Part shown: positions 26,895 to 36,125 of the stretch, in pieces
Layout: each line of letters begins with the position of its first letter
Numbering within the stretch: the stretch's first letter is position 1
Program-made: the position numbers and the translations under genes
NCBI RefSeq assembly: GCF_016745505.1
Contig: NZ_JAERUC010000027.1
Location: forward strand, 21,303-85,302
From: Streptomyces silvae
GTDB taxonomy: Bacteria; Actinomycetota; Actinomycetes; Streptomycetales; Streptomycetaceae
Reading direction: 5' to 3'
DNA length: 64,000 bases
The notes under the pieces: model-generated
Told to the model about the DNA's origin: nothing
Databases searched by the model: none
Seen by the model: only the letters and a program-made list of their open reading frames with translations

Positions 26895-27926
26895 ATGGCG
26901 CTCTCCCTCTACGTCGACACCGCGCGCTGGCGGGCGCACCAGAAGTCCGTCCTGGACCAGTTCCCTGGTCTTGTCCCCGTCTGCAAGGGCAACGGCTACG
27001 GCTTCGGACACGAGCGCCTGGCCGACGAGGCGATCCGTTTCGGGTCCGACACCCTGGCCGTCGGGACCACGTACGAGGCCGCCCGCATCAAGGACTGGTT
27101 CAGCGGCGACCTGCTGGTGCTCACGCCCTTCCGCAGGGGCGAGGAGCCCGTGCCGCTGCCCGACCGCGTCATCCGCTCCGTGTCCTCCGTGGACGGCGTG
27201 CACGCCCTGGTGGGCGCGCGCGTGGTCATCGAGTGCATGAGCTCGATGAAGCGCCACGGCGTGAAGGAGGAGGAGCTCGGCCAGCTGCACGCCGCCATCG
27301 AGGACGTACGCCTCGAAGGTTTTGCACTGCACCTGCCGCTCGACCGCACGGACGGGTCGGACGCTGTGGAGGAGGTCATCGCCTGGATGGACCGTCTGCG
27401 CGCCGCCCGGCTGCCGCTGCACACCATGTTCGTCAGCCATCTGCGGGCCGAGGAGCTGGCGCGACTGCGGCAGCAGTTCCCGCAGACCCGGTTCCGCGCG
27501 CGGATAGGCACACGGCTCTGGCTCGGCGACCACGAGGCGACGGAGTACCGCGGTGCGGTGCTCGACGTCACGCGCGTGGTCAAGGGCGACCGGTTCGGCT
27601 ACCGCCAGCAGAAGGCCGCGTCGGACGGATGGCTGGTGGTCGTCGCCGGCGGGACCTCCCACGGTGTCGGGCTGGAGGCGCCGAAGGCCCTGCACGGGGT
27701 GATGCCGCGGGCCAAGGGCGTCGCGCGCGCCGGGCTGGCCACGGTCAACCGCAATCTGTCGCCGTTCGTCTGGGCGGGGAAGCAGCGCTGGTTCGCGGAG
27801 CCGCCGCACATGCAGGTGTCGATCCTGTTCGTGCCCTCGGACTCCCAGGAGCCGAGGGTCGGCGACGAACTGGTGGCCCACCTGCGCCACACCACCACCC
27901 AGTTCGACCGCCTCGTGGACCGGTAG
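26895..27926 (+). CDS. Alanine racemase-like PLP-barrel protein
   Basis: A 343-aa protein of the alanine racemase fold. The PLP lysine motif is present as PVCKGNGYGFG (Lys near residue 31), equivalent to the VVKADAYGHG of true racemases, and DTLAVGTTYEA follows as expected. However, the GYADGxxR segment that carries the second catalytic residue (Tyr) seems replaced by AGGTSHGVG (about 252-260), and the GRxxMDQ motif is missing. It may not racemise alanine; a different amino acid, or a non-catalytic role linked to FemX, is possible. ATG at 26895. Confidence 0.75.
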   Translation: MALSLYVDTARWRAHQKSVLDQFPGLVPVCKGNGYGFGHERLADEAIRFGSDTLAVGTTYEAARIKDWFSGDLLVLTPFRRGEEPVPLPDRVIRSVSSVDGVHALVGARVVIECMSSMKRHGVKEEELGQLHAAIEDVRLEGFALHLPLDRTDGSDAVEEVIAWMDRLRAARLPLHTMFVSHLRAEELARLRQQFPQTRFRARIGTRLWLGDHEATEYRGAVLDVTRVVKGDRFGYRQQKAASDGWLVVVAGGTSHGVGLEAPKALHGVMPRAKGVARAGLATVNRNLSPFVWAGKQRWFAEPPHMQVSILFVPSDSQEPRVGDELVAHLRHTTTQFDRLVDR

Positions 27927-27999
27927 GACCGGCCTTCAGAGGGCCTTCGCGGGCCCTCACGGGCCGGTGGGCGCGGGCCGGTGGGCGCCGCCGTCCCCC

Positions 28000-29505
28000 T
28001 CAGTCGGAGGCGGCTCGTCCGGCGGTTCCCCACTCCACCCGCGGTCCTTCGACCGCGGGTGCCGCGTGCCCGGCCGGATGGGGATGCACCTGCAGGAGCG
28101 CCGTACGGTCCGGCGCCCCGTCCAGGACTCCGCCCGAAGGATCGTCCGACCCTTCCTGCCGCACGGGATCCCGGTCCGGCCGCAGGATGTCCCTGACGAT
28201 CAGGGCGCACAGGTAGAGCGTTCCAGCGAGGTGCAGGGCGATCGCGACCTGGTAGCCCTCCTGCGGCAGCCCCTGGTGCTTGTCGCCGCTCGTCGTGTAC
28301 GCGAGGTAGAACCAGATCCCCAGGAAGTACATGACCTCGCAGGCCTGCCAGACGAGGAAGTCCCGCCACCGGGGCCTGGCCAGCGCGGCCAGAGGGATCA
28401 GCCAGAGCACGTACTGCGGTGAGTAGACCTTGTTCGTCAGGATGAACGCGGCCACCACGAGGAACGCCAGCTGGGCGAAGCGCGGCCGGTGCCTGGCGGT
28501 GAGGGCCAGCCCGGCGATCCCGGCGCACAGCACGACCATCAGCAGCACCGAGGCCGTGTTCACCGTGGAGACGTCGATGGGCCGGCCGGTGCGCTGCGTG
28601 ATGATCAGCCAGAACGAGCCGTAGTCGATCTGCCGTTCCTGGCTGAACGTGTAGAACTTCTTCCACCCCTCGGGGGCGTACAGCATCACCGGCAGGTTCA
28701 CCACCAGCCAGGCCGCCGCCGCTCCGAGGACCGCCGATCCGTACTCCCGCCACTTCCCGGCCCGCCAGCACAGCACCAGCAGGGGCCCGAGGAGCAGTAC
28801 GGGGTAGAGCTTGGCGGCGGTCGCGAGGCCGATGAGGATGCCGAAGGCGAGGTTCCTGCCGCGCGACCACATGAGCATCGCCGCGGCCGTCAGCGCGACG
28901 GCGAGCAGATCCCAGTTGATCGTCGCGGTGAGCGCGAGGGCGGGGGCGAGCGCCACCAGCAGGCCGTCCCAGGGGCGGCGCCGGTGCGTACGGGCGACAC
29001 ACACCGCGAGGATCACGGCGCAGATCATCAGCATGCCCGCGTTGACCATCCAGTACATCTGCTCGCGCTGCTGGGCCGGGTCCGAGGACGGGGTCAGCGT
29101 CAGCCAGGACGCGATCTGCATGAAGAGTCCGGTCAGGACGGGGTACTCCAGGTACGCCATGTCCCCGGTGAGCCGGTCGACGTACGGCACGAGGCCGTCG
29201 GCGAAGCCGCGCCCGACGTAGAGGTGCGGGATGTCGGAGTAGCACGCGTGCGTGTACTGCGAACTCGTTCCGCGGAACCAGGCCCAGTCGTAGCAGGGGA
29301 TCTTCTGCACCATGCCGAGCGCGAACATCCCGATGGCCACCAGCGCGATGACGCGCACCGGCGTGAGGGGCCCCGTCCCGAAACGCGCCCAACGGCCCGC
29401 GGGCCCGCCGATCAGTTCGCTGCCGGCCGCGGCGATCTCGTCCTGTCGCGTGGGCGGTACGACGGACGGCTCCTGGTGCACGCTCGTGTCTTCTGCGCTT
29501 GGCAT
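28000..29505 (-). CDS. GT87-type (DUF2029) polyprenyl-sugar mannosyltransferase
   Basis: A 501-aa integral membrane glycosyltransferase, most like the DUF2029/GT87 alpha-(1,2)-mannosyltransferases that use polyprenyl-phosphate mannose to build lipoglycans. About ten hydrophobic segments are visible. The first extracytoplasmic loop contains YDWAWFRGTSSQYTHACYSD and RLTGDMAYLEYPVLTG, whose acidic residues fit the GT-C active-site pattern. The ATG at 29505 (MPSAEDTSV) is eight bases after AGGA. It lies downstream of the PBP gene but is separated by a strong terminator, so it needs its own promoter. Confidence 0.75.
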   Translation of the reverse strand: MPSAEDTSVHQEPSVVPPTRQDEIAAAGSELIGGPAGRWARFGTGPLTPVRVIALVAIGMFALGMVQKIPCYDWAWFRGTSSQYTHACYSDIPHLYVGRGFADGLVPYVDRLTGDMAYLEYPVLTGLFMQIASWLTLTPSSDPAQQREQMYWMVNAGMLMICAVILAVCVARTHRRRPWDGLLVALAPALALTATINWDLLAVALTAAAMLMWSRGRNLAFGILIGLATAAKLYPVLLLGPLLVLCWRAGKWREYGSAVLGAAAAWLVVNLPVMLYAPEGWKKFYTFSQERQIDYGSFWLIITQRTGRPIDVSTVNTASVLLMVVLCAGIAGLALTARHRPRFAQLAFLVVAAFILTNKVYSPQYVLWLIPLAALARPRWRDFLVWQACEVMYFLGIWFYLAYTTSGDKHQGLPQEGYQVAIALHLAGTLYLCALIVRDILRPDRDPVRQEGSDDPSGGVLDGAPDRTALLQVHPHPAGHAAPAVEGPRVEWGTAGRAASD

Positions 29506-29565
29506 GCCGCACATCCTGCCGTACGGCGCTGTGTGCGGGCGTGGGCCGCGTCCGGGACACACGAA

Positions 29566-29600
29566 AGGGCCGTCGGCACCTGTCAGGTGCCGACGGCCCT
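29566..29600. terminator. Strong terminator after the penicillin-binding protein gene
   Basis: A perfect 16-bp GC-rich stem (29566-29581 with 29585-29600) and a 3-base loop, about 90 bp beyond the PBP stop on the minus strand and 61 bp before the mannosyltransferase start. Confidence 0.85.
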
Positions 29601-29691
29601 CGTACGCGTGCCCGGCGGGCCCCTCGGGGGCGTCCGGAGGGCGCGTGGTGCGCGTGGTGCGCGTGGTGCGACTCACGCGCCCCGGGTGGTG

Positions 29692-32382
29692 CTATCCGCC
29701 GCCGCCGAAGATCCCGCCGCGGCCGTTCTCCTCGCCCTCGGTCGTTCCGTCGGTCGTCCCGTCGGTCGTCCCGGTGTCCGCACCGCCGTTCGTGGCGCCG
29801 GCGTCCGTCCCGCCACCACCGTCGGTGGTCCCGTCCGTTGTCCCCCCGTTGTCGTTACCGCTGGTGTTCCCGCCGTTCTGGTTGTTCTTGCACTCCCAGT
29901 CGAGCGGCGCACACGTGTCGCTCGGCGAGGGGGACGGGGACGACGGGGTGGCGGACGGCGTCGGCTCCTCGCTGGACTCCGAGGGCGAAGGCGTCGGGCT
30001 CGGCGTCGGGCTGGGGCTGACCGCGCCGCCGCCGAAGACGGTGTCGCCGTACGGCTCCGGCTTCGGGAAGTTGACGACCTTCATGCCCTTCATCGCATCG
30101 GACATGTAGTCGTGCCAGATCTGCGCCGGGAACGAGGCACCGTGGATCGACTTCTCCCCGCCCGTGCCGTACATCTCCAGGAACTTGCGGTTCTTCTGCG
30201 TCTCGTCGTCGTCCATCCGGAACATGCTGACGGCGGTCGAGATCTGCGGGGTGTACCCGACGAACCACGCCGACTTGTTGCCGTCCGTGGTACCCGTCTT
30301 ACCGGCAGCATCGCGGCCCGGCAGCTGTGCGGGCGTACCCGTGCCGTGCTCGACGACGTTCTTCAGCACGTCGGTGACGTTGTCGGCGACGACACTGGGG
30401 AAGGCGGACTTGGTCTCCGTCTTGTGCCGGTAGATGACGTCGCCCTTGTGCTTGACCTCGGTGACCGAGAAGGGCTCCCGCTGCTTGCCGCTGGTGGCGA
30501 AGGTGGAGTACGCGCCGGCCATACGGATGGCGCTCGGAGAGGACGTACCGATGGAGAACGAGGGGACCTTCGCGTTCGCCATGTAGTCGTCGTCGCGCAG
30601 TCCCGCGTCCATGGCGGCCTGCTTCACCTTGTCGGTGCCGACGTCCATGCCGAGCTGGACGTACGGGGAGTTCGCCGACTCCTGCATGGCGTACCGGAGG
30701 GTGATGTCTCCGTAGCTGTGGTCTCCGTCATTGGTCTGGAGCCACTCCTTGCCGTCGTCGTTCATCCAGACGTCGCCGTTGTACTGGTTGATCTTCAGCT
30801 CGTTGTCGCCGTTGTAGATGCTCTTCGGGGAGACCGGCGTACGCTCCGACTCGCTCTGGTCGGGGCCGCCTTCGGGGTCACGCTTCCCGTACTGCATGGC
30901 GGCCGCCAGCACGAACGGCTTGAACGTCGAACCGACCTGCGCACCGGTAGCGTCGGCGTTGTTGGTGTAGTGCTTGGTCGCGTCCTGACCGCCGTACGTG
31001 GCGAGGATGGCACCCGTCTTGGTGTCCACCGACGCGCCGCCGAACTGGACGTGCGTGTCCTTGTCGGGGCGCTTCTTCTCGTCGATCTTGGCCTTGTAGA
31101 CCTTCTTGATCGAGTACTCGAGCTGGGTGACCTTGTTCTTGTCGAAGGTCGTGTGGATCTCGTAGCCGCCCCGGGAGAGCTCCTTCTCGGTGACGCCTTG
31201 GTCGTTGTGCGCCAGGAAGTACTTCGTCGCGAGGTCGACCAGGTACCCGGTCTGGCCCCCCAGCTTGGCGTCCTTCTTCGGCTTCTGAGGCATGGGGAAC
31301 TCGGTGAACGTGGCACGCTTGGCCGCGCTCAGCCGCCCGTCCTTGACCTCCTCGTCGAGGATCCAGGCCCAGCGTTCCTTGGCCCGCCTGGTGTTCTCCT
31401 TGGCGGAGGCCTTCACCGGGTCGATGTCGGGAGCTCCTGCGGGGTCGTAGTAGCTCGCCCCCTTGAGCAGCGTGGCCAGGAAGGCGCACTCGCTCTCGTC
31501 CAGGTCGGTGGCGTCCTTGTTGTAGTAGGCACGCGCCGCAGCCTGGAGGCCCGACGCCCCCCGGCCGTAGTAGGAGACGTTGAGGTACCCCTCCATGACC
31601 TTCTTCTTGCCCACCGTCTCGCCGACCTTGAGCGTGATGAAGAGTTCCTTGAACTTACGGCTCAGGGTCTGGTCCTGGGACAGCATGGAGTTCTTCACGT
31701 ACTGCTGGGTGATCGTGGAGCCGCCCTGGGTCTCACCGCCCCGGGCCATGTTGTAGAAGGCTCGGGCGATGCCCATGGGGTCGATGCCCCGGTCGTGCTC
31801 GAACGACTTGTTCTCGGCCGAGATGACTGCGTTCCGCATCGCTTCGGGGATCTGGGCGTACTCGATCGACTGACGGTTGACGGAACCGCCCGTGGCGACC
31901 ATCTGAGTGTTGTCGGCCCAGTAGTAGACGTTGTTCTGCGCGGTGGCGAGTTTGTTGACCTCGGGCGGCACGACCAGCGCGTACGCGATGCCGGCCGCAC
32001 CCATCATCAGACCCAGGAAGCCCAGGCACAGACCGGAGACCAGCTTCCACGACGGCACCCAGCGGCGGAAGCCGTACTTACCGGCCCGCGGGTAGTCGAT
32101 GAAGCGCTTCTTGCCGGCGTCGCCGCGGCCGCGGCCGCGGCCCTCGTGACCGGGGCCGTCGCCGGCGCCCCGCCGTCGGCCCCCGCCGCCCCGCTGGGCG
32201 GCTCGACGGGCCTCGGCGCGGCCGCCGTACGACGGCTCCTCGCCGTGCGCTCCGGAAGGTGATCCTTGCGTTGCTCTGCGTGACGCATCGGTGCGGCGTC
32301 CAGAAGGCTGCTGGGCGGCTCGTCTGGCCGCTGCGCGCCCGCCACCTTGCGGTTGCGGCGCTTTGCGACGGTGCTCGCTCAT
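29692..32382 (-). CDS. Class A penicillin-binding protein (bifunctional transglycosylase/transpeptidase)
   Basis: An 896-aa cell-wall synthase that polymerises glycan strands and cross-links them outside the membrane. A long Arg/Gly-rich cytoplasmic N-terminus (about 105 residues) precedes one membrane helix (about 112-135). The GT51 transglycosylase domain has AENKSFEHDRGID (the usual ED replaced by EN), GGSTITQQYVKN and YYGRGASGLQAAA. The transpeptidase has STFKPF (SxxK), SANSP (SxN) and GKTGTTDG (KTG). The C-terminus is a tail of SPTP and DGTT repeats. ATG start at 32382. Monocistronic. Confidence 0.95.
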   Translation of the reverse strand: MSEHRRKAPQPQGGGRAAARRAAQQPSGRRTDASRRATQGSPSGAHGEEPSYGGRAEARRAAQRGGGGRRRGAGDGPGHEGRGRGRGDAGKKRFIDYPRAGKYGFRRWVPSWKLVSGLCLGFLGLMMGAAGIAYALVVPPEVNKLATAQNNVYYWADNTQMVATGGSVNRQSIEYAQIPEAMRNAVISAENKSFEHDRGIDPMGIARAFYNMARGGETQGGSTITQQYVKNSMLSQDQTLSRKFKELFITLKVGETVGKKKVMEGYLNVSYYGRGASGLQAAARAYYNKDATDLDESECAFLATLLKGASYYDPAGAPDIDPVKASAKENTRRAKERWAWILDEEVKDGRLSAAKRATFTEFPMPQKPKKDAKLGGQTGYLVDLATKYFLAHNDQGVTEKELSRGGYEIHTTFDKNKVTQLEYSIKKVYKAKIDEKKRPDKDTHVQFGGASVDTKTGAILATYGGQDATKHYTNNADATGAQVGSTFKPFVLAAAMQYGKRDPEGGPDQSESERTPVSPKSIYNGDNELKINQYNGDVWMNDDGKEWLQTNDGDHSYGDITLRYAMQESANSPYVQLGMDVGTDKVKQAAMDAGLRDDDYMANAKVPSFSIGTSSPSAIRMAGAYSTFATSGKQREPFSVTEVKHKGDVIYRHKTETKSAFPSVVADNVTDVLKNVVEHGTGTPAQLPGRDAAGKTGTTDGNKSAWFVGYTPQISTAVSMFRMDDDETQKNRKFLEMYGTGGEKSIHGASFPAQIWHDYMSDAMKGMKVVNFPKPEPYGDTVFGGGAVSPSPTPSPTPSPSESSEEPTPSATPSSPSPSPSDTCAPLDWECKNNQNGGNTSGNDNGGTTDGTTDGGGGTDAGATNGGADTGTTDGTTDGTTEGEENGRGGIFGGGG

Positions 32383-32681
32383 CGAACGACTACTCCTCGG
32401 GCAGGCGAGAGCGCCTGGAAGCGGCAGTTGAGATCCGGTCCCCCCGAATTACGGACAAGCCCTGCGGAAGGCTCACCCGCAGTACATCCGGCAGTCCGCG
32501 ATAACGGACGCTCGGCGTCGTCTCACGGTTCCCGGTGGTCTGCATGCCGCACAGACTACGCACGGTCAAAAACCTCCGGGGACCGAACTTCACCCCAAAT
32601 TACGCAAGTCACTCCCTATGAATCCGGGATGTGACGCCGCTCACTAAGCCTCCCCTTGTCGTACATCGCGAGCCGATCTAT

Positions 32682-32714
32682 CGTGCTGATGTATCGAGTC
32701 GATACATCAGCACG
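32682..32714. promoter_or_regulatory. PadR operator: 16-bp inverted repeat
   Basis: A perfect inverted repeat with 16-bp arms (32682-32697 and 32699-32714) around a single central base, 55 bp before the PadR start. Its core ATGTATCGAGTCGATACAT fits the ATGT-N-ACAT type of PadR operator. It is in the 386-bp spacer (32383-32768) between the divergent PBP and padR genes, in which I see no gene; the rest holds presumed promoters. Confidence 0.8.
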
Positions 32715-32768
32715 GCATAAGGTGGGTCCAACGGCCCACGGAAGCACCGGACGGAAGAGGAGGCGAAG

Positions 32769-33470
32769 GTGAGCAGACGCTCCGGCATCCTCGAATTCGC
32801 CGTCCTCGGACTGCTCCGCGAGTCCCCCATGCACGGGTACGAGCTGCGCAAGCGCCTCAACACCTCGCTGGGGATCTTCCGCGCCTTCAGCTACGGCACC
32901 CTCTACCCCTGCCTCAAGACGCTGGTCGCGAACGGCTGGTTGATCGAGGAACCGGGAAGCGTTCCGGCGCTGCCCCCTGCCACGGGACGTGGGGTCGCTC
33001 CCGCGTCCTCCCTGGCCGGCCGCCGCGCCAAGATCGTCTACAGGTTGACGGCAGAAGGTAAGGAGCACTTCGAGGAGCTGCTCTCGCACACCGGTCCGGA
33101 CTCCTGGGAGGACGAGCATTTCGCCGCTCGTTTCGCCTTCTTCGGGCAGACGGAGCGCGAGGTGCGGATGCGCGTCCTCGAAGGCCGCCGCAGCAGGCTG
33201 GAGGAGCGCCTCGAAAAGATGCGCGCCTCTCTCGCCCGCACCCGTGAACGACTCGACGACTACACGCTTGAGCTGCAGCGACACGGCATGGAGTCCGTGG
33301 AGCGCGAAGTGCGCTGGCTGAACGAGCTCATCGAGAGCGAGCGGTCGGGACGGGATCAGCGACGATCCTCGCCCGAGAGCTCCACTCAGCACGACACATC
33401 AGGAGAGACGGGCGGCCTGCCCCGGCACCGGGACGACACCCGGCCGGATCCGTCCGACGACACCAAGTGA
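32769..33470 (+). CDS. PadR-family transcriptional regulator
   Basis: A 233-aa PadR regulator: N-terminal winged helix ([26 protein letters not shown], then [19 protein letters not shown], about residues 5-60) and a C-terminal antiparallel coiled-coil region (about 125-200) for dimerisation, with a polar tail. GTG start at 32769 after GAGGAGG. Inositol-1-phosphate synthase begins 62 bp downstream in the same direction, so the two are probably an operon. The inverted repeat upstream would let PadR repress both. Confidence 0.9.
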   Translation: MSRRSGILEFAVLGLLRESPMHGYELRKRLNTSLGIFRAFSYGTLYPCLKTLVANGWLIEEPGSVPALPPATGRGVAPASSLAGRRAKIVYRLTAEGKEHFEELLSHTGPDSWEDEHFAARFAFFGQTEREVRMRVLEGRRSRLEERLEKMRASLARTRERLDDYTLELQRHGMESVEREVRWLNELIESERSGRDQRRSSPESSTQHDTSGETGGLPRHRDDTRPDPSDDTK

Positions 33471-33532
33471 TATCCCCGCAGATCCGCAAGGCGTCATCGG
33501 GGAACACCGAGAACACACAGGGAGCAATCGGC

Positions 33533-34615
33533 ATGGGTTCGGTTCGCGTAGCCATCGTCGGCGTGGGCAACTGCGCCGCCTCGCTGGTGCAGGGCGTCGA
33601 GTACTACAAGGACGCAGATCCGGCCGGCAAGGTGCCCGGTCTGATGCACGTCCAGTTCGGCGAGTACCACGTGAGCGACGTCGAGTTCGTCGCGGCCTTC
33701 GACGTCGACGCGAAGAAGGTCGGCCTCGACCTCGCGGACGCCATCGGCGCCAGCGAGAACAACACCATCAAGATCGCCGACGTGCCGAACACGGGCGTGA
33801 CCGTTCAGCGCGGTCACACCCACGACGGCCTGGGCAAGTACTACCGCGAGACGATCGAGGAGTCCGCCGACGCCCCGGTCGACATCGTCCAGGTCCTCAA
33901 GGACAAGCAGGTCGACGTTCTCGTCTGCTACCTCCCCGTGGGTTCCGAGGTGGCTGCGAAGTTCTACGCGCAGTGCGCCATCGACGCCAAGGTCGCGTTC
34001 GTCAACGCCCTCCCGGTCTTCATCGCCGGCACCAAGGAGTGGGCCGACAAGTTCACCGAGGCCGGTGTCCCGATCGTCGGCGACGACATCAAGTCCCAGG
34101 TGGGCGCCACCATCACGCACCGCGTGATGGCGAAGCTCTTCGAGGACCGGGGTGTCATCCTGGACCGCACCATGCAGCTGAACGTCGGCGGCAACATGGA
34201 CTTCAAGAACATGCTCGAGCGTGAGCGCCTGGAGTCCAAGAAGATCTCGAAGACGCAGGCCGTCACCTCGCAGATCCGCGACCGTGAGCTCGGTGCGGAC
34301 AACGTCCACATCGGCCCCTCGGACTACGTGGCCTGGCTGGACGACCGCAAGTGGGCGTACGTGCGCCTCGAGGGCCGTGCCTTCGGTGACGTTCCGCTGA
34401 ACCTGGAGTACAAGCTCGAGGTCTGGGACTCCCCGAACTCCGCCGGTGTCATCATCGACGCCGTGCGCGCCGCGAAGATCGCCAAGGACCGCGGCATCGG
34501 CGGCCCGATCCTCTCGGCCTCCTCGTACTTCATGAAGTCCCCGCCGGTCCAGTACTTCGACGACGAGGCCCGCGAGAACGTCGAGAAGTTCATCGCCGGC
34601 GACGTCGAGCGCTGA
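33533..34615 (+). CDS. ino1: Inositol-3-phosphate synthase
   Basis: Converts glucose 6-phosphate to myo-inositol 3-phosphate with bound NAD+, the entry step to inositol, phosphatidylinositol and mycothiol in actinomycetes. The 360-aa length is that of the short bacterial/archaeal form. Rossmann motif [16 protein letters not shown] (about residues 5-20), VCYLPVGSE, and the signature [12 protein letters not shown] and [15 protein letters not shown] are present. ATG at 33533 follows AGGGAG. Probable operon with PadR; ended by a hairpin. Confidence 0.95.
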   Translation: MGSVRVAIVGVGNCAASLVQGVEYYKDADPAGKVPGLMHVQFGEYHVSDVEFVAAFDVDAKKVGLDLADAIGASENNTIKIADVPNTGVTVQRGHTHDGLGKYYRETIEESADAPVDIVQVLKDKQVDVLVCYLPVGSEVAAKFYAQCAIDAKVAFVNALPVFIAGTKEWADKFTEAGVPIVGDDIKSQVGATITHRVMAKLFEDRGVILDRTMQLNVGGNMDFKNMLERERLESKKISKTQAVTSQIRDRELGADNVHIGPSDYVAWLDDRKWAYVRLEGRAFGDVPLNLEYKLEVWDSPNSAGVIIDAVRAAKIAKDRGIGGPILSASSYFMKSPPVQYFDDEARENVEKFIAGDVER

Positions 34616-34644
34616 CTCAGCGGTCGCTGCTGACGCTTGTTCAT

Positions 34645-34683
34645 GTGGGGGGTCCCCGGGCAATCCGCCCGGAGGCCCCCCAC
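34645..34683 (+). terminator. Terminator after ino1
   Basis: GTGGGGGG (34645-34652) pairs with CCCCCCAC (34676-34683), and an inner CCGGGC/GCCCGG stem closes a 5-base loop, with a small internal mismatch. It begins 30 bp after the ino1 stop and ends 19 bp before the MFS start. Confidence 0.8.
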
Positions 34684-34702
34684 TTGTGTGACCCTTGCAC
34701 AC

Positions 34703-35992
34703 ATGCCTGTCGTGCGTGATCTGGGCGTACTCCTGCGCCTTCGGAACTTCCGTCGCCTGCTTGCCGTACGACTGCTCTCCCAGTCGGCCGACGGTGTCTA
34801 TCAGGTCGCGCTCGCCACGTACGTCGTCTTCTCCCCGGAGAACCAGACCACGGCAGGTGCCATCGCTTCGGCCATGGCCGTGCTACTGCTCCCGTACTCG
34901 CTGATCGGCCCCTTCGCGGGAGTCCTGCTCGACCGCTGGCCCCGCCGCCAGGTCTTCCTGTACGGGAATCTGCTGCGGGCCGCGCTGGCCTGCTGCACGG
35001 CCCTGCTGCTCCTGAGCTCCGTTCCGGACTGGCTCTTCTACGTCTCCGCGCTCTGTGTCACCGCCGTCAACCGGTTCGTCCTGGCCGGGCTCTCAGCAGC
35101 CCTCCCTCGCGTCGTCGAGACCGAGCAGCTCGTCCTCGCCAACTCCCTCTCCCCGACGGCCGGCACGCTGGCCGCGACCGCGGGCGGCGGACTGGCCCTG
35201 GGCATCCGGCTGCTGACGGACGGATCCGACGCGGCCGTGGTCCTGCTGGGCGCGATCCTGTACCTTCTCTCGGCGCTCGCCTCCCTGACCTTGCCCCGCA
35301 CGCTCCTCGGGCCGGACCGAGGGCTGCACCATGTGCCCTTGCGCGAGGCGGTCGGCACGACCGCACGGGGGCTCGTCGCAGGGTTGCGCCATCTGGCCGA
35401 GCGGAGGGACGCGGCGCACGCTCTTGCCGCCATGACCGTGCTCCGCTTCTGCTACGGCGCGCTCACCGTGATGGTGCTCATGCTGTGCCGCTACGCCTGG
35501 TCCGACAGCGAGGCCGACGGCCTGGCACTCCTCGGCCTCGCGCTCGGCGCTTCCGCCGCGGGGTACTTCGTCGCCGCCGTCACGTCCCCGTGGGCGGTCG
35601 GCCGCTTCGGGCGGTACGGCTGGGTGGCGGGCTGCGCCGGAGCGGCCGCCTTCCTGGAACCGGCGCTGGGGCTTCCGTTCACCCCTGGGCCGATGCTGGT
35701 GGCGGCCTTCGTTCTCGGGCTCGTGACGCAGGGGGCGAAGATCGCGACGGATACCGAGGTGCAGACCTCGGTGGACGACGCCTACCGCGGACGGGTCTTC
35801 TCGCTCTACGACGTGCTGTTCAACGTCGCCTTTGTCGCCGCCGCGGGGGTAGCCGCCCTCGCGCTTCCCCCTGACGGGCGGTCCGTCGTCGTGGTGCTCA
35901 CGGTGGCCGCGCTCTACGCCATCGTCTCGGTGGCCATGTTCCGTCGGCGGCACGTGAGCATCGCGCTCCAGCGCGCCCGCCTCAAGGAGTGA
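34703..35992 (+). CDS. MFS transporter
   Basis: A 429-aa, 12-helix major facilitator. The N-terminal half has SQSADGVYQVALATYVVFSP and the motif-A-like loop GVLLDRWPRRQVFL; the second half contains the related VDDAYRGRVFSLYDVLFN. The sequence resembles MFS_3-type exporters; the substrate is not evident. I chose the ATG at 34703 because the upstream frame runs through the ino1 terminator. The stop codon adjoins a palindrome that contains parS. Confidence 0.82.
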   Translation: MPVVRDLGVLLRLRNFRRLLAVRLLSQSADGVYQVALATYVVFSPENQTTAGAIASAMAVLLLPYSLIGPFAGVLLDRWPRRQVFLYGNLLRAALACCTALLLLSSVPDWLFYVSALCVTAVNRFVLAGLSAALPRVVETEQLVLANSLSPTAGTLAATAGGGLALGIRLLTDGSDAAVVLLGAILYLLSALASLTLPRTLLGPDRGLHHVPLREAVGTTARGLVAGLRHLAERRDAAHALAAMTVLRFCYGALTVMVLMLCRYAWSDSEADGLALLGLALGASAAGYFVAAVTSPWAVGRFGRYGWVAGCAGAAAFLEPALGLPFTPGPMLVAAFVLGLVTQGAKIATDTEVQTSVDDAYRGRVFSLYDVLFNVAFVAAAGVAALALPPDGRSVVVVLTVAALYAIVSVAMFRRRHVSIALQRARLKE

Positions 35993-36022
35993 GGGGCGTT
36001 GTTTCACGTGAAACAACGCCCC
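35993..36022. terminator. 30-bp perfect palindrome combining parS and a terminator-like stem
   Basis: The bases from 35993 to 36022 form a perfect palindrome whose centre is the parS site. It begins one base after the stop of the MFS gene (35990-35992). As RNA it would fold into a 13-bp stem with an ACGU loop, a plausible terminator for both converging genes (MFS and pcnA). Confidence 0.6.
36001..36014. other. parS centromere site
   Basis: An exact GTTTCACGTGAAAC at the centre of a longer palindrome, in the convergent spacer between the MFS gene and pcnA. Confidence 0.95.
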
Positions 36023-36060
36023 CCACCGACTGCCTCGGACTGCCCCCAGGGTCCCGTCAT

Positions 36061-36074
36061 GTTTCACGTGAAAC
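36061..36074. other. parS centromere site (second of a close pair)
   Basis: An exact GTTTCACGTGAAAC, 60 bp centre to centre from the previous site in the same spacer. Flanks extend the symmetry with one mismatch (GTCAT and ACGAC). Confidence 0.95.
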
Positions 36075-36125
36075 ACGACAGCCTGTCCAGCTCCCGCTCC
36101 AGTCCCCTTGGAGATCCAGCCGGAC

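Noticed and set aside
28489..32262. A 1257-codon open frame antisense to the PBP and mannosyltransferase genes
   Set aside because: It runs opposite two clearly real genes, has no recognisable domain and shows the Val/Arg/Gly bias of a shadow frame.
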